Source of the DNA: Undaria pinnatifida
Lineage: Eukaryota; Sar; Phaeophyceae; Laminariales; Alariaceae
DNA length: 64,000 nucleotides
Reading direction: 5' to 3'
Assembly: GCA_012845835.1 (NCBI GenBank)
Contig: JABAKD010000026.1
Coordinates: 6,838,493 to 6,902,492 of the forward strand
The number at the start of each line of letters is the position of its first letter. The first letter of the stretch is position 1. A program made the position numbers and the translations under genes. The notes beneath the pieces were generated by a model, which worked only from the letters and a program-made list of their open reading frames with translations, ran no database searches and was not told where the DNA came from. This document shows, one piece after another, positions 12,177 to 23,350 of the stretch.

Positions 12177-12563
12177 TCGCCTTGAGCACGACAGGCGGGA
12201 TTGAAAAAAGGTTCCCCGGTGCTTGTCGGAAACAATCGACTCCAGTACCAGCATACAACGGTGCTTCGACCTCCGGGTGTTGATGGAGGACGCATCCTCC
12301 GCGACATCTTCCTTCCTGATGACGGCAAGCACATCAGACGCCTTGCACTGATTGCTTCCGTACCCCAACGTAATGTTTTCGTCGACAGAGTATGACTTCC
12401 CCTTCATAGCCGCGCAAAGCGTAAGAACGACCCCCTCTGGGATAGTTTCTGACTGGACCGGTGTGCTCGCTTTGACTTGACCTGTGTTCAAAACGTAGCG
12501 AGCACCGGGGAAAGGCACAAACTTTAATCTCATGGACGTGTGGCGTAAAATCGGGCTGCGCAC
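12177..12563 (-). pseudogene. unrecognised coding-like fragment truncated by the foldback element
   Basis: Reading leftward from about 12563, one frame stays open for about 125 codons and has ordinary composition (for example MRLKFVPFPGARYVLN and then KASDVLAVIRKEDVAED). It runs into the foldback element at 12171. A possible acceptor (TTTCAG) lies just upstream on this strand. The place inside the Harbinger-type element would suit its usual second, DNA-binding protein, but I see no Myb/SANT tryptophan pattern. A competing frame is also open, so coding status is uncertain. Confidence 0.3.
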
Positions 12564-12569
12564 TCGAAC

Positions 12570-13846
12570 GAGTAGCCTGAAACAGTAGAGATAAAAAAAC
12601 TGCGCTATGAAGCAGTATACTGGATTGCATCAGAACTGGAAGCGTATACTGGCAGACTGGACCAGTGCAACACACCACCAGAAATATAATACCACCTGGC
12701 AATGTATACTGCGCATCCATACGACAATGTTAAGCGGAAGGAGCGCTAACCGATGACTACAGCAGTACCCAATTATATAATAGTAGACTATACACAAAGC
12801 AGTGTATATACTGTATAATGTGCTGTTAAAGTCCTGCGTATACCCATATATACCTAGTATACAGTACTGCTGTATACTGGTACCTGGTATACTGTACGCG
12901 ACTTACGTCAAGAACTTGGGAGTTAATATTTTAAGAAAGAGCTTTGTTTAATAAGAAATTACGGCTAAGCGTTTGTGCTCAGGCAGGAACGCCACCGTAA
13001 ATACTACCACCTAGTATATGATACCTCGTAGCCTTTAAAATCCTACGCTCAACGTTGAGATCACAATAAGCCGCGAGCCTGAGCCCAAATAGGAGTTTCT
13101 TACCTGCTCTCGCGTACTTCACGATGATGTCCATACAAATACAGCTGTAGTTTGTGTGCCCACTCACAGATCACAGCTCTATATATCTTGCTGTACGTGC
13201 AAGATTAAAAAATATACGATTTCGTGTAGACTACTGCTGTAGAGTATGTGCAAAATTCAAAATTCAAAAATGTACGAACTCGTACGACGAACAAGCTACG
13301 TGCAACATTTGAAAACGTTTGAACTTGTATGGACTTGATCCTCACCTTCATCACCATCAGCTGTTGTTGCTGCTGCTGCTGCTGCTGTCCCGGAGCCCCA
13401 CGCTCTCAGCACCGGCGTCCAAACACCTACCCTGGCATTCAGCAGCTGCCTCCTTCCCCTGTGTTTGGTGTCCCATCGAAGTGTTCGTGGGGCTGATGCT
13501 GTCTGTGGCCTCGGTGATTGACGCCACATCTACACAAGTGCTTCCCCTTGAAAATCCAGGCAACTTCGTTCGCACTGGGCCCGTCGTCCTTCCGTCGCTG
13601 CTGTCGCCGGATTGCAAGAATCTGCTTGGCCTGGGGCAATTCCTCTGCGGTCTTCCGGGATGTCGTTCATGCTTGCTGTGTGACGACGCGCGTGACTGCT
13701 GGTGTGGGTGGTGGTGGCGGTCTTGCTTTATGGCTCGGCTTTCAAAAATCAGGAAAAAAAAAGACAAACAACCCCGCGCTCGATAATAATGCAGCCGTTT
13801 TTTCATGGAAATCCTGGAAAAAAAAGAGGAAATTTAGGAAATTCAC
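12570..13846. other. no firm gene; GTATACTG-rich DNA and a weak minus-strand frame
   Basis: 12590-12900 is rich in GTATACTG and TACCTGGTA-type motifs. On the minus strand 13806-13357 is open for 149 codons, with a basic amino half and a Ser/Asn-rich end that reads through a (CTG)n run near 13365-13388. Opposite and shifted frames are also open, so I do not call a gene. It lies in the right third of the Harbinger-type element and could be a remnant of its second gene. Confidence 0.35.
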
Positions 13847-14163
13847 GTCTCCGATAAGAACGGCCCTTATCCTACCATTGCGGCAACCTCGCCGAACAAC
13901 TATGAGGGTGGGACAGACTCCGACAAATCATAACCAATCAGATTCACGCATTCACGACAAGGAATCGACAAAGGACGACAAAGAATTAAACTTGTTTTCA
14001 GTATACCTCACTATTTTCCCTATATGTTTGGGGCTCATGCTGGGTTCTGAGCAGTCCTGTACACCTTGCACCACACTCTTGGGATCACCGCCACCATCTG
14101 CATGGGCAAGGGGAAGGAGAAAAAAGGAGCCGGGGGTTGCCCAGAGGGCACAAAGCACCAAGG

Positions 14164-14516
14164 CGGAAGCACAAACGGTTCAACGGTCCCTGCACGTGTG
14201 CTGATTGCGCATGCTAATCTTGTCGTGTAGGATTTCAGGCGTTTGAAAGCCTGGGTTGCATGCGTGAAACTCTACGGTGTGTACAGTGTGCGTTGCCTGC
14301 TTCGAGGTAGTATAGGTGCGCGGATATTTGCAGATTGGAACGTGATGGTTGAGAAGACACATTTCAGTCATGATGTCTTTGTGTTGTACTTCGCGAAGTA
14401 CAGCAGGTACGAATATGCTGTTTCGGAAGTACACGCGACGCTTTCGTTGAAGCCATCACCGCCCGCCGCCCACAATTCCCCGCAACAAACAAAGGCACAC
14501 ACCAGCTACCTGCTAC
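14164..14516 (+). repeat. dispersed repeat, copy 2 (first copy at 3088-3454)
   Basis: Direct copy of 3088-3454, starting CGGAAGCACAAACGG and ending CAGCTACCTGCTAC. Beyond 14517 the two loci share nothing; here the sequence passes into an A/T tract. Confidence 0.85.
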
Positions 14517-14856
14517 CCTAATTTTTTTTGAATTTTTATTAAATTTTATACTGTATTTTATAGTTTTTATTAAATTTTATATTTTCAAAAAAAAAACTCT
14601 ATCGCCTCGCAACGGGGGAAAAAAAATTGCATTCAATTTTAAGGAGAGGATGTGACGGAAGACCACAGGACAAAACAAGCAACCTCTGACGCCCTAGGGG
14701 GTAGATCGAGGTGAACTCTTCAGAGCTGTCACCTACACTCATGTGGCCTTGTGCAGAACGAAGAGGAGTGACCATGGGTTGTCTCTTATCTCGAGATCGA
14801 AGGTCAATCGTGTTTGGTGGGCAGTTTTGATCAAGGCTTGACGAATAATACCTGCT

Positions 14857-14965
14857 ATTTACGGGGGACCACAGTAAATAGGACCTACGGTACACACAAA
14901 AACCAGTATATTTCCCTATTTCGACCAACAATATTTGGTCCTATTTACTATGGTCCCCCGTAATA
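14857..14965. repeat. ~109-bp hairpin (MITE-like inverted repeat)
   Basis: Arms of about 29 bp (14857-14884 and 14937-14965) contain GGGGGACCACAGTAAATAGG and its reverse complement with about one mismatch. The loop is 52 bp. The loop and right arm resemble 44891-44946, which shares TACACAC.AAAA and ATTTGGTCCT. It could be a small inverted-repeat element or a remnant of one. Confidence 0.7.
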
Positions 14966-15994
14966 GACAAATTGACCTGTTGGACCGCATGACAAGAATA
15001 AGAGCCGGAAAAAGAAAATGTTAATACTTGTAGTCATTTTCCCTCATAGACGCAAATAACCCCCAAAAGAAGTTTGGCAACTTTTTGGCCAAACCATCGG
15101 CCTTCCATTCATTGGTACCAACCAAAAAAGTAAATACATTTTCCGGTGACTTGAGCTTGCGTTTTTGTAGCAGAATACAGAATACGGAATGGAGAGTGCA
15201 TATTGTAGCAGGTGCCTCTTCCCAGGTGCTCGCAGAAAAGTACTGCGTGGTACTCGCTGGGCTACAGCCGCAGCGGGCCTCGCATCGTTATCAGTGTAAT
15301 GTTGTCATTTGTTGGAGGCGGCGCAAACCTTATTTTGGAACCTTTTTCGCCTTTTTCCGTTTTTTTTTTTTCTTTAAAAAACGCCAACAGTTACAATTTA
15401 TTTTCTGGTTCTCGATTTCCAGATTTCCAGCGTTCCTTTGGTCGATAAAAAACAAAAACAGAGCCTTCGAATGAAATCTCCGACAAACCCCCGAAAAAGG
15501 GCTCGCGTTTTACAAGAACTTAGAATACGGGTTGAAGACTGCCTCTCCCCAGGTGTCGTAGAAAAAGTACTGCGTGGTACTCGCAGTGCTACAGCAGTGG
15601 AAATACTGATTGGGAGTGGCTTGTGGAGGGCAGGAGTTTTTGCAGTCCTGAACATCGCTCATCAGAGTTGATCTTGCACTCCTTGAGTGAGAGGGTTGTT
15701 CATCTGTTCATATGACGTGTTATCCTTCTTTTCCTGGTACGAAGCGTATATGCGTAGCTCGTGTTTACACCGCGCTTCTTACCCTTGCCCACCCCACGAG
15801 TGTACAGTGCGGTACGGGTAGTTGGAGGGTCAGCACCACTGTGCACGTGGTGAGACTGCCTTCATTTCAAGCCAGAGGCCTCTGCTGCTGTCGTCGCTGC
15901 TGTTCCTGCCGCTGCTGCTGCTTACTGTGTTACCATTGGTGTTCATCCGCACGTTCGTACTTCTTCTTCTTTTCTTTTTCTCACATTTCTACTT

Positions 15995-16103
15995 TCCAGC
16001 TTCTGGACAAGCCGTGGTCACAGGTGTCGTCCCTTCTCCCCCCCGGTTCTCGCCTTCAATTTTTATCGCGCATAGGGTTCAGCAATCCCACTGCTCGTCG
16101 ACT
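15995..16103 (+). repeat. dispersed repeat, inverted copy of 34800-34922
   Basis: GGACAAGCCGTGGTCACAGG and the following C tract, then CTTCA...ATCGCGCATA and GGTTCAGC, match the reverse complement of 34800-34922. The C run is much longer in the other copy. Nothing here codes for a recognised protein. Confidence 0.75.
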
Positions 16104-16177
16104 TTTCATCGATTATTGCTAACTCACGCTCTCGCGCTTTCCGCAAGTCAATTTGTGTGCAAGAAAAAGTCCCCACG

Positions 16178-16270
16178 AACTTGTACGAGTATGCACTCGG
16201 GGGGATTCGAACTCACGAAACTGACCTATACCAGGCTCGAGGATAACCTGATACGCCACCGGGGTACTAC
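16178..16270 (-). other. tRNA-like fragment (possible SINE head or tRNA pseudogene)
   Basis: On the minus strand TGGCGTATCAGG resembles a Pol III A box and AGTTCGAATCC a B box, about 32 bases apart. The T stem does not pair well and no acceptor stem forms, so it is not a working tRNA. It may be the start of a tRNA-derived SINE or a dead tRNA gene. Confidence 0.4.
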
Positions 16271-16856
16271 CTGGTATTAAATAATGCAGCACTCCACAGG
16301 TGTGTTATGTTACACATCAAACTGATGTTTCCACCCATCTACATCCAGCACAATCAGTGTCCGTGCTGATACCTCATACGAGAGAAACCAGCTGTGTGGT
16401 CACAACTCACGAGACAGAGGTACACACTGCGAATACATCAAGGTGATTGGGCCATGCAATGAACCGCAATGAACACGCGGGCAAAGGATGCAAGCCAACA
16501 CGGCAGGCTATTTGAGACCCAAAATGAAAAAAAATACAATTGAGAGGTACCAAGTACTAGTAATTGGTGGTAATGAGGCTATGCGGCCTCAATACGTGCA
16601 GTGCAAGTAGTCATATCTGCGACGCATCGTATATGGAGTTCATTGTAATGTCATGTCATGTATTGGCATTGAGCGCGTCCCGCAACCAAGTAATTGCTCC
16701 TGCGGTAGATTGGCTCCGGCTTCGTTCTGTTGAAGCTGCTCTCGTAAACATTTACGCGGCGCGGCCACCCGTCTGGATTGGACAGGTCGCCGAGGGCGTT
16801 GTATCTCGATTCGAATTGGGTCGTACGCGCGTGTTATATACTCGTATACCGCCGGT

Positions 16857-17190
16857 ATTACCATTACCGGATACTTCGGTAAGTTCGGTACGGCGTCAAT
16901 ACCGATACCGGAAACTTCGGTAAGTTCGGGACGACATCAATACCGGTACCGTAGACTTCGGTAAGTTCGGTACGACATCAATACCGGTACTGGACATTTC
17001 GGTAAGTTCGGTACGCTATCAATAACGGTACCAGAAAATTCGGTAAGTTCGGTACGACATCAATACCGATGCCGGACACTTCGGTAAGTTCGGTACAACA
17101 CCGATACCGGTACCAGACATTTCGGTCAGATAGGCACAACATCAACCTGGTACCGGACACTTCGGTGCGTTTGGCACGAGCCGATTCCAC
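16857..17190. repeat. 41-bp minisatellite, cluster 1 (about eight units)
   Basis: The consensus opens AATACCGGTACCGGA, then AC.TTCGGTAAGTTCGGT, and ends ACGACATC; it is 41 bp long and the last units are diverged. Because 41 is not a multiple of three, the repeat opens different frames in turn. A second cluster of the same repeat lies at 17885-18165. Confidence 0.9.
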
Positions 17191-17302
17191 AACATTGCGA
17201 CGTCATCCCTTCGAGCTTTGGCTCCAAGCATCACTCCAAGCCACACACACCGGTCCCCAAGCATCTTCCAGTACGTTCGGTATACCGAGACTCTGAGTAC
17301 GC

Positions 17303-17625
17303 ATGAGCAAGGGCGCAACTTCCCAGAACGAGGTGGCCTCCAGCAGTGATGCCACCGCTTCTGGTGGCGGGTCATCTTCGCCAGCTCCCGCACACAGCAG
17401 CGCCGGCGGCAGAAGTTATCGACGTGGACGCGGAAAAGAATGCCGTGCCGGTGATTTTGCCTGCTCCTGTGTACAACTCGCTCACGGGAGATGTACGAGT
17501 TGTCGGCGGAGACGATCAAAGCCGTCGATGGGAAGGGGCGGGTGAAACCTCGTTTATTTACCCGATTGGCGTGTGACGTCGAAACGACCGACGAGAAGAC
17601 GGGGCCCTGCTGATAATCCAAAGGG
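17303..17625 (+). pseudogene. unrecognised gene fragment with frame breaks
   Basis: From an ATG at 17303 the frame reads a Ser/Gly/Ala-rich start (MSKGATSQNEVASSSDATAS). A second frame continues with AEVIDVDAEKNAVPVILPAP, and a third with YELSAETIKAVDGKGRVKPR and VETTDEKTGP before a TGA near 17610. The order and composition suggest one ancestral coding stretch broken by at least two frameshifts. It is wedged between two clusters of the 41-bp minisatellite. I do not recognise the protein. Confidence 0.35.
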
Positions 17626-17884
17626 TACCTTACCTTTTGAACAGCATATCAAGACAAAGATCAAATGTGATAAAAACATTGAAAGCATAAGAACCAATTA
17701 TGAGTAAGTTCAATTATATACCTCAGCGGGTACCCCCGGCAAATACCGCAGTTGCTATGTACATGGACCGCCAATTTATGTCCAGTTTATGTACTTAAGC
17801 GCAAATGTGCGTCGGTACCTTGCCGGCGGTATATACCGCCGGTACTGCCGCTATATGTATTCAAGTGTGTGCAGGTACCGGTCC

Positions 17885-18165
17885 CGGTACAGGCTTTCGT
17901 ACCGGTACCGGACGCTTCGATAAGTTCGGTACGAGATCGATACCGGCACCAGAAACTTCGGTAAGTTCGGTACGACATCAATACCGGCACCGGAAACTTC
18001 CGGAAGTTGGGTACGACATCAATACCGGTACCGGAAACTGCAGTAAGTTCGGTACACCTTCAATACCAGTACCGGACAGTTCGGTAAGTTCGGTACGACG
18101 TCAATACCGGTACCGGACAGTTCGGTAAGTTCGGTACGACGCCCATACCGGTACCGAGAATACCG
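17885..18165. repeat. 41-bp minisatellite, cluster 2 (about seven units)
   Basis: Same consensus and orientation as 16857-17190, with units such as AATACCGGCACCGGAAACTT. The flanking AT-rich and coding-like segment separating the clusters is not repeated. Confidence 0.9.
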
Positions 18166-18451
18166 GTACCGTACCGAACACACCCTTGATATATTTGATC
18201 CTCATGAAAAATATAGGTCGGTGACTCCCCTGAATGTTGTGAGGGTCAACAGGACGATTTTCCATACTCATCATTCTGTGCACTGATACCATCAAACCCC
18301 ACGTATTGTGGGCTTCACCTCGACGAGCTTGTGGGCTTGTCGGTATATCGTGCGGCCGTTACTCGGGTAAAAAAATGAAAAATCAGCTGTGAGTACGACC
18401 GATTGAATACTCAACTCTGCAAGCTGCGTGGTACATATATGTTTCGCCAAT

Positions 18452-19303
18452 GTTGTTGTTCTCACATACACTCGCATAATCTAGTCCGTGGTCACAGGAC
18501 AGGCTCCAGTCACTCTGGAGCTGAGGAATACCCCAGGGAAACACAAACAAACCAAAGGTGGTACACGCATATATCACAGCTGACGCAATTCATGCCTCCG
18601 CCAGAAACATGTAGCAAAGTGAAATCGGGAGTCACCTTGTCTATGATGTGCCAGGTCCATATTGGTGCATACGTCTCACTACTCGCGCCTGGAAAAACCG
18701 ACTATACCGCTTGCCACCCAAGAAAGACCACGTATATATTGCATGTAGTACCTATCACTACGCATACGCACGTCAGGCGCAAATCAATTGGAACAAAGAG
18801 ACAAAGAAAAGATAAGAAGAGACAGGAAAGGAAAGGAAAGGAAAGGAAAGAAAGGAAAGCGAAGAAGGAAAGGAAAGAAAAGAAAAGACAAGAAAAACAA
18901 GAAAAGACAAGACAAGAAGACGAAGCAGGAAAAGGAAAAGAAAAAAAATGTCATGCTAGATGACCCTAGAAACTGACTAAAGACATCATTGGGCTCATGG
19001 AGGGTATCAAGTGCATCAAAGGCACTGGGTAGAGAACGCAACAAGACGAGGAAGTCAGGGCGGCCTTACGCTATCTTGTGACGGCCATTGGAAGGCCCAC
19101 AACTTTATAAGACGATGATGGCCAGACCCAGGCTTCAGTCTCTTGGGCAGGATGCCCCCCCGTCCCCCCTCCCCCCCTCCCCCCTCCCCCTCTCCCCCCT
19201 CCCCCCTCCCCCCCTCCCCCCTCCCCCCCTTCCCCCTCCCCCCCTCTCCCCTCCCCCCTCCCCCCCTCCCCCCCTCCCCCCCTCCCCCCTCCCCCCTCCC
19301 CAC
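18452..19303 (-). mobile_element. LINE family A, 5'-truncated copy (A3)
   Basis: Read on the minus strand, this is the 3' part of the LINE at 36358-39363. In order it holds the G/A-rich purine tract (C/T-rich on the plus strand, 19147-19300), the segment covering the product's DAL(D/N)..HEPN and VFSQFLG codons, a (GAAAG)n-type tract, and the conserved 3' end finishing ATGTGAGAACAACAAC. The reverse-transcriptase part is absent. The 5' junction lies in the polypyrimidine run, so its exact position and target duplication cannot be fixed. Confidence 0.8.
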
Positions 19304-21611
19304 TACGGTACGTGCCTTCATTTCTATCATTGTTATCGCGAGAAGAATGCAGCATTTTCTTCGCGTCGAATTGTACCTACCCACGCTGCTCGGCGCTCTC
19401 AGCAGTTTGTCCTTTTGCTTTTTGCAGAAAATTCACTACTTCACAGCTCAAATACAAGGTTTCTGAGCTGACGCGCATCGCTAAGTTAACGCGATCGGTC
19501 GAAGCGAATTTGTTGTTCAGTCGTGATATTGCAGTAGCCCTCAATTCATACTTGGTACCTGGTACCTTACCTACTACGTACGTACGTAACAGGGCTGACG
19601 GCTGACGCCGGAACGCAAAACTAGACAATACAAGGTTCCGGGATATAGATCGGGGAGTGGCGGAAGTGCCGAATGAAAAGCTACGGACATCTCTGACTGA
19701 CGTAGTGGTTAGATTTGTATACAGAAAGTGCTTGGAATGATCATAATTTATCGCATCATGCCGTGGTGTTGGACCACGGCCACCTTTGGGATCTCCCGGA
19801 AGCTGGTCGGCATGTACGGGCAGTGTTGCCCATAGCGAGGATTGCATCTTGGAGTGCGTTGTAGGTGGTAGTGCTGATCGACGGGGCCGTACAGGACACA
19901 GGACGTTGTACGACATTGCTTGGGGGATTGTGCTCAGATACCATGCATCTACCTGTATGTGTAACGCCAATGCTGACGTTGAACAGTTGGTTCGCGGCGG
20001 TAATTTCGTTATGTGTGCACGGGTCGGGCCGGGTCGGGTCGGGTCGGTTCAGGAGATTCTTAAAATACCCAACCCGCGAGGTCTGGAGGTTTGACCTGGC
20101 CCGTGGAAAGCCCTGACAATATGATCGATCGTAGCGTGCCACACCTGTCGGAACCCCGAAAAAAAAAAAAAAAAATCGAGCGAGTCCAGAGTAAATTCAT
20201 TCATTACGCTTTAACATTATTCTCTACATGTGTTGAAGCTCATTGGTTCAGATTGCACCGCATTTGGATTAGGTTGTACCGCATTTTTTATGTAACGCTG
20301 CATTGACAGAGGACGAACGTTGCCGCAGGTATATCATCGACTCTAATTTATTAATAAAGTGAAGTGAACTAAAGAAATCAAGTAATCGTGCTTTAACGAG
20401 CATTCTGGTTCTCCCTTGTTGAATTGCAGCGGTGGCATCACCCAGACACACGCAAACATCTGTTTTAACGTTGCACTTGGATCAGTCCTTGCTGGCTGCT
20501 TCACACAGCTTCCACGCAGATCAACATTATACCGACACAGTACACATCCGTCGAGCGTCATATCTGTGACCTAGCCCATTGCCCATTGCTACCTAGCCGA
20601 GTTGTGCTTGCAACTAAGAGAGTCGCACTGGGCAAGATCTACAGAGCAAGACCATTCTGCCGCCGGTCTCGCTGTGCAGACTCAGCAGCAGCAGCAGCAG
20701 CAGCAGCAGCCCACCGAGCACCCCCTCAGCAGTAGCAGCAGCAACACACGTCAGCAGCACCCGTCGAACGTCGTACCTGTTGCACCGCCCTTTGGCACCT
20801 AGCTGAGTTACTATTGTGCTCGCACGTGAGAGATAGTCGCACCATGGTCGCACTGGGCAAGAGCCACAGAGCAAGGACCATACTGCCGCCCTCTCCCGAC
20901 CGCTGTACAATGTCATCATACCAGTCCAATAGTTTTACACCCTCTCTGCTGTCTGCTACCCAGCAGCAGCACTCTTTTGTTACAGCCGTGGACGGTGCTT
21001 CATTGTGTGCATGTATGTGTGCTTCTGTAGGTGGAGTGTGTGATGTCATAGGCACACAAGATGATCAAGAAGAGCGGTGTTTTTTTTTTCATGTTTGCAC
21101 AAGCAGCCTCTCAGCCTCGCAGCCTCACCATCGCATCGATACAGCGGCAGCCGTGCTCCAAGCAACCTCTCGGCTTTGTGCCAGTGTTTCTTGCTATGTT
21201 TTGCTCGTCGCTTCTAATATTTCGCTCTTTTTATTTCTCCTTCTCCCGCCCTAGACGTAACTCAGACCCGGGACCACTAAGCAGGCTCTCCCACCCCCTC
21301 CCCACTACGGTACGTGCCGTCAGTTTGGTCGCGAGAAAACTTGAGCCCTTTCTTCCCGCGTCGACTCACATCAAATCGCGCGCCAGTTGTCACGGTGTGT
21401 GTGCGGCAGGCGCACAGCAGGAGGTCGAACCACGACAACATGACATGAACACGTCCAATGCAACAATCAACCTCACATCATCGGACCTCATACCTAACCC
21501 TAAGGTGCCAAGCAAAAGCAGCAGCTAAAGCACTAGTGTCGTATAGTAGCTTCTACCTGCACATACCATAGGCACGTCTGCGTTCCCGTTTTCGACTTGT
21601 ACCGCCCGCGG
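19304..21611. other. no supported gene; CAG microsatellite and local duplications
   Basis: (CAG)n occupies 20683-20710. Segments 20580-20660 and 20795-20900 are diverged copies sharing GTCGCACTGGGCAAGA. CCCCACTACGGTACGTGCC plus a following TCGCGAGAA occur both at about 19297 and at 21296. (GGGTC)n-like sequence lies at 20025-20045 and an A tract at 20159-20175. After the A tract, a plus frame reading IERVQSKFIHYAL resembles a LINE carboxy end, too short to call. Minus-strand frames at 19377-20142 are open but unrecognised. Confidence 0.45.
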
Positions 21612-21901
21612 GATATGAAGTGTATGAAGTCAACCCCATCGATATGAAGTGTATGAAGTCAACCCCATCGATATGAAGTGTATGAAGTCAACCCCATCGA
21701 TATGAAGTGTATGAAGTCAACCCCATCGATATGAAGTGTATGAAGTCAACCCCATCGATATGAAGTGTATGAAGTCAACCCCATCGATATGAAGTGTATG
21801 AAGTCAACCCCATCGATATGAAGTGTATGAAGTCAACCCCATCGATATGAAGTGTATGAAGTCAACCCCATCGATATGAAGTGTATGAAGTCAACCCCAT
21901 C
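21612..21901. repeat. 29-bp minisatellite, ten perfect copies
   Basis: The unit starts GATATGAAGTGTATGAAGTC and ends AACCCCATC. Ten head-to-tail copies fill exactly 290 bp with no visible difference among them. There are no spacers, so it is not a CRISPR array. Confidence 0.95.
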
Positions 21902-22018
21902 CCGAAGGGGCACATTGTACACTGTACACTATACACTATCAATAGAATCATGAATCTTATGCGGTATGTTTACTCGTGTACCCAGTTCCACCCAACTCCA
22001 CTCGTCGTGACGATTGAG

Positions 22019-22188
22019 CCGCCGTTTTCGCCATCGTGAGCAGGCGTTTCGCTGTTGGAAGTGTGGGGCCGATGCTCTCCTCGATCAAGGAATTCCACGA
22101 AGCTAGGCTGTTGAAAGAGACCCAAGAGCTAGAGAAAAAGGCCGGAGCGGACAACAGCCTCAGGGAAGAAGCCATGCCCGACGAGAGG
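22019..22188 (+). CDS. possible single exon of an unrecognised gene
   Basis: One frame reads a coherent segment (MLSSIKEFHEARLLKETQEL then EKKAGADNSLREEAMPDER) predicted to be helical and charged. It is bounded by a possible acceptor (ATTGAG) and a donor (GAGAG|GTACGA). No adjoining exon could be matched in phase. It may be an exon of a gene whose other parts I cannot see, or chance. Confidence 0.3.
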
Positions 22189-22487
22189 TACGATTCAGCT
22201 CAGCAGCACTGCAGTCCAGTACACCTTATTATAGAAGCCGTAACGCTGACCCAGATATTTTTTCTTATCCGGCAGAGGGTCCTTCTACGCTAACCTCAGT
22301 ACAGCGGCTAAATGATTTCTTATTGTCCGGGACATGTGTGGGTGACTTTCTTCGTGCGCGGTTTCTCATCTATTCTAAATTAATACCAGGTGTATTAATA
22401 GTAGGTGTCCTGTACTGTACAGGACTACAGTACCATACCGATGTTTCATGTAGCATCCGGAAAATCGCGCACTTCGAAGGCGTTCAT

Positions 22488-22531
22488 TGGTACTGTCTAT
22501 TAACTGTCTATTAACTGTCTATTAACTGTCT
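22488..22531. repeat. 11-bp tandem repeat (ACTGTCTATTA)n
   Basis: About four copies of TGTCTATTAAC in a row. Downstream, 22555-22680 and 22685-22820 form a diverged ~130-bp tandem duplication sharing GCAGCCCCTCTTT. Confidence 0.8.
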
Positions 22532-23079
22532 ATTAATACTACATGCCGTACCACTGCAGATTGCCCTGTGACTCGAAATTGCGTGTGCTATGCTGCAGCC
22601 CCTCTTTGCGTACCAGGTACTCTCGTTTTTGACTCGGTACGAATTTTCTGGGTCATGAATGTCACTAATGGTACATATTGTTAGTGACGTTGATTGCCAC
22701 ACGGTTCTGCGTTGCGTGTCGTGCGTCGCAGCCCCTCTTTATGGTGTGCAAGGTAATCGCGTTCTGGATTTTGACGATTTTATTGGACCGTGAATTTCAC
22801 CACTGGTACAGACTATTGGTAACGTTGTCCACTACTGGTACACTCCTGCACCCCGTCACGGACAACACGGGCCCAACCAAATTTCCCGCGCCTCACATGT
22901 TCATAGGTTGTTAACGCTCGACGTGTGAATGTCATACCAGGTACATACTTCGACGTAGATACACTACCCTGTGACCCGAAAAAGGCTCAAAAAAATTGCA
23001 AAGGGGTAATCAAACCACGAAGAGGGAAAGTATCGTGTTGTGATTATCCGCAAGTGAGTCCCACAAAAAGCGGCGCCGC

Positions 23080-23350
23080 TGGGATGCCGATAGGGCGGTG
23101 GCCGGAGGGGGGGTGTACTCATTTTGTGCATGGCCGTAGTCGTATGACCATTGACCCTCGCATTCCTAAGCGACGGAGCACGTCGAGTTTTCACCAACCA
23201 AGCAGATATTCTTTGCACCAAGCGCGAAGGGCCGGGAGGTTTTCGGCGAGTCGCATGAAGGGTAAACTGCATATTTCCAAGAGCCGCTCGTAAGACGGAC
23301 TTCGCCACCTTGTGCCTACTTTTCTTGCTTGTGGATGACAGCGCCAATGA
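23080..23350 (-). mobile_element. LINE-type 3' end, family E, copy 1
   Basis: Similar to 52838-53070 in the same orientation. On the minus strand the translated end reads NARVNGHTTTAMHKMST just before a C-rich run. This matches in pattern the carboxy end of the LINE at 59091-62585 (VNGQMTKAGNK followed by a C run). It is therefore read as the 5'-truncated 3' end of a related non-LTR element with a C-rich 3' terminus. Confidence 0.6.

Larger units (their letters stand above)
4586..13866. mobile_element. 9.3-kb PIF/Harbinger-type DNA transposon (composite)
   Basis: The left end reads GGGCCGTTCTTATCGGAGA and the right end is its exact 19-base reverse complement. Similarity continues inward through TCCTAA.TTTCC. 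Both ends are flanked by TTA (4583-4585 and 13867-13869), a 3-bp TWA duplication as PIF/Harbinger elements make. The interior contains a PIF/Harbinger transposase gene, which supports the assignment independently. The motif TTAGGAAAT and its complement recur near the ends and inside (4617-4647, 5514, 6408, 6429, 13833) and may be subterminal binding sites. The element has been invaded by a MITE and a foldback-like element and its transposase is broken, so it is probably no longer autonomous. Confidence 0.7.

Noticed and set aside
16178-16270. Functional tRNA gene on the minus strand
   Set aside because: Box-like sequences are present but the T stem and acceptor stem do not pair.
19071-19384. 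Gly/Glu/Arg-rich open frames
   Set aside because: They come from the C/T-rich tract of LINE copy A3 and follow the simple repeat exactly.
20159-20300. LINE carboxy-terminal fragment (IERVQSKFIHYAL) after an A tract
   Set aside because: The match is about a dozen residues only, too short to call an element.
21612-21901. CRISPR array from ten identical 29-bp repeats
   Set aside because: The repeats abut with no spacers and the DNA is eukaryotic; this is a minisatellite.
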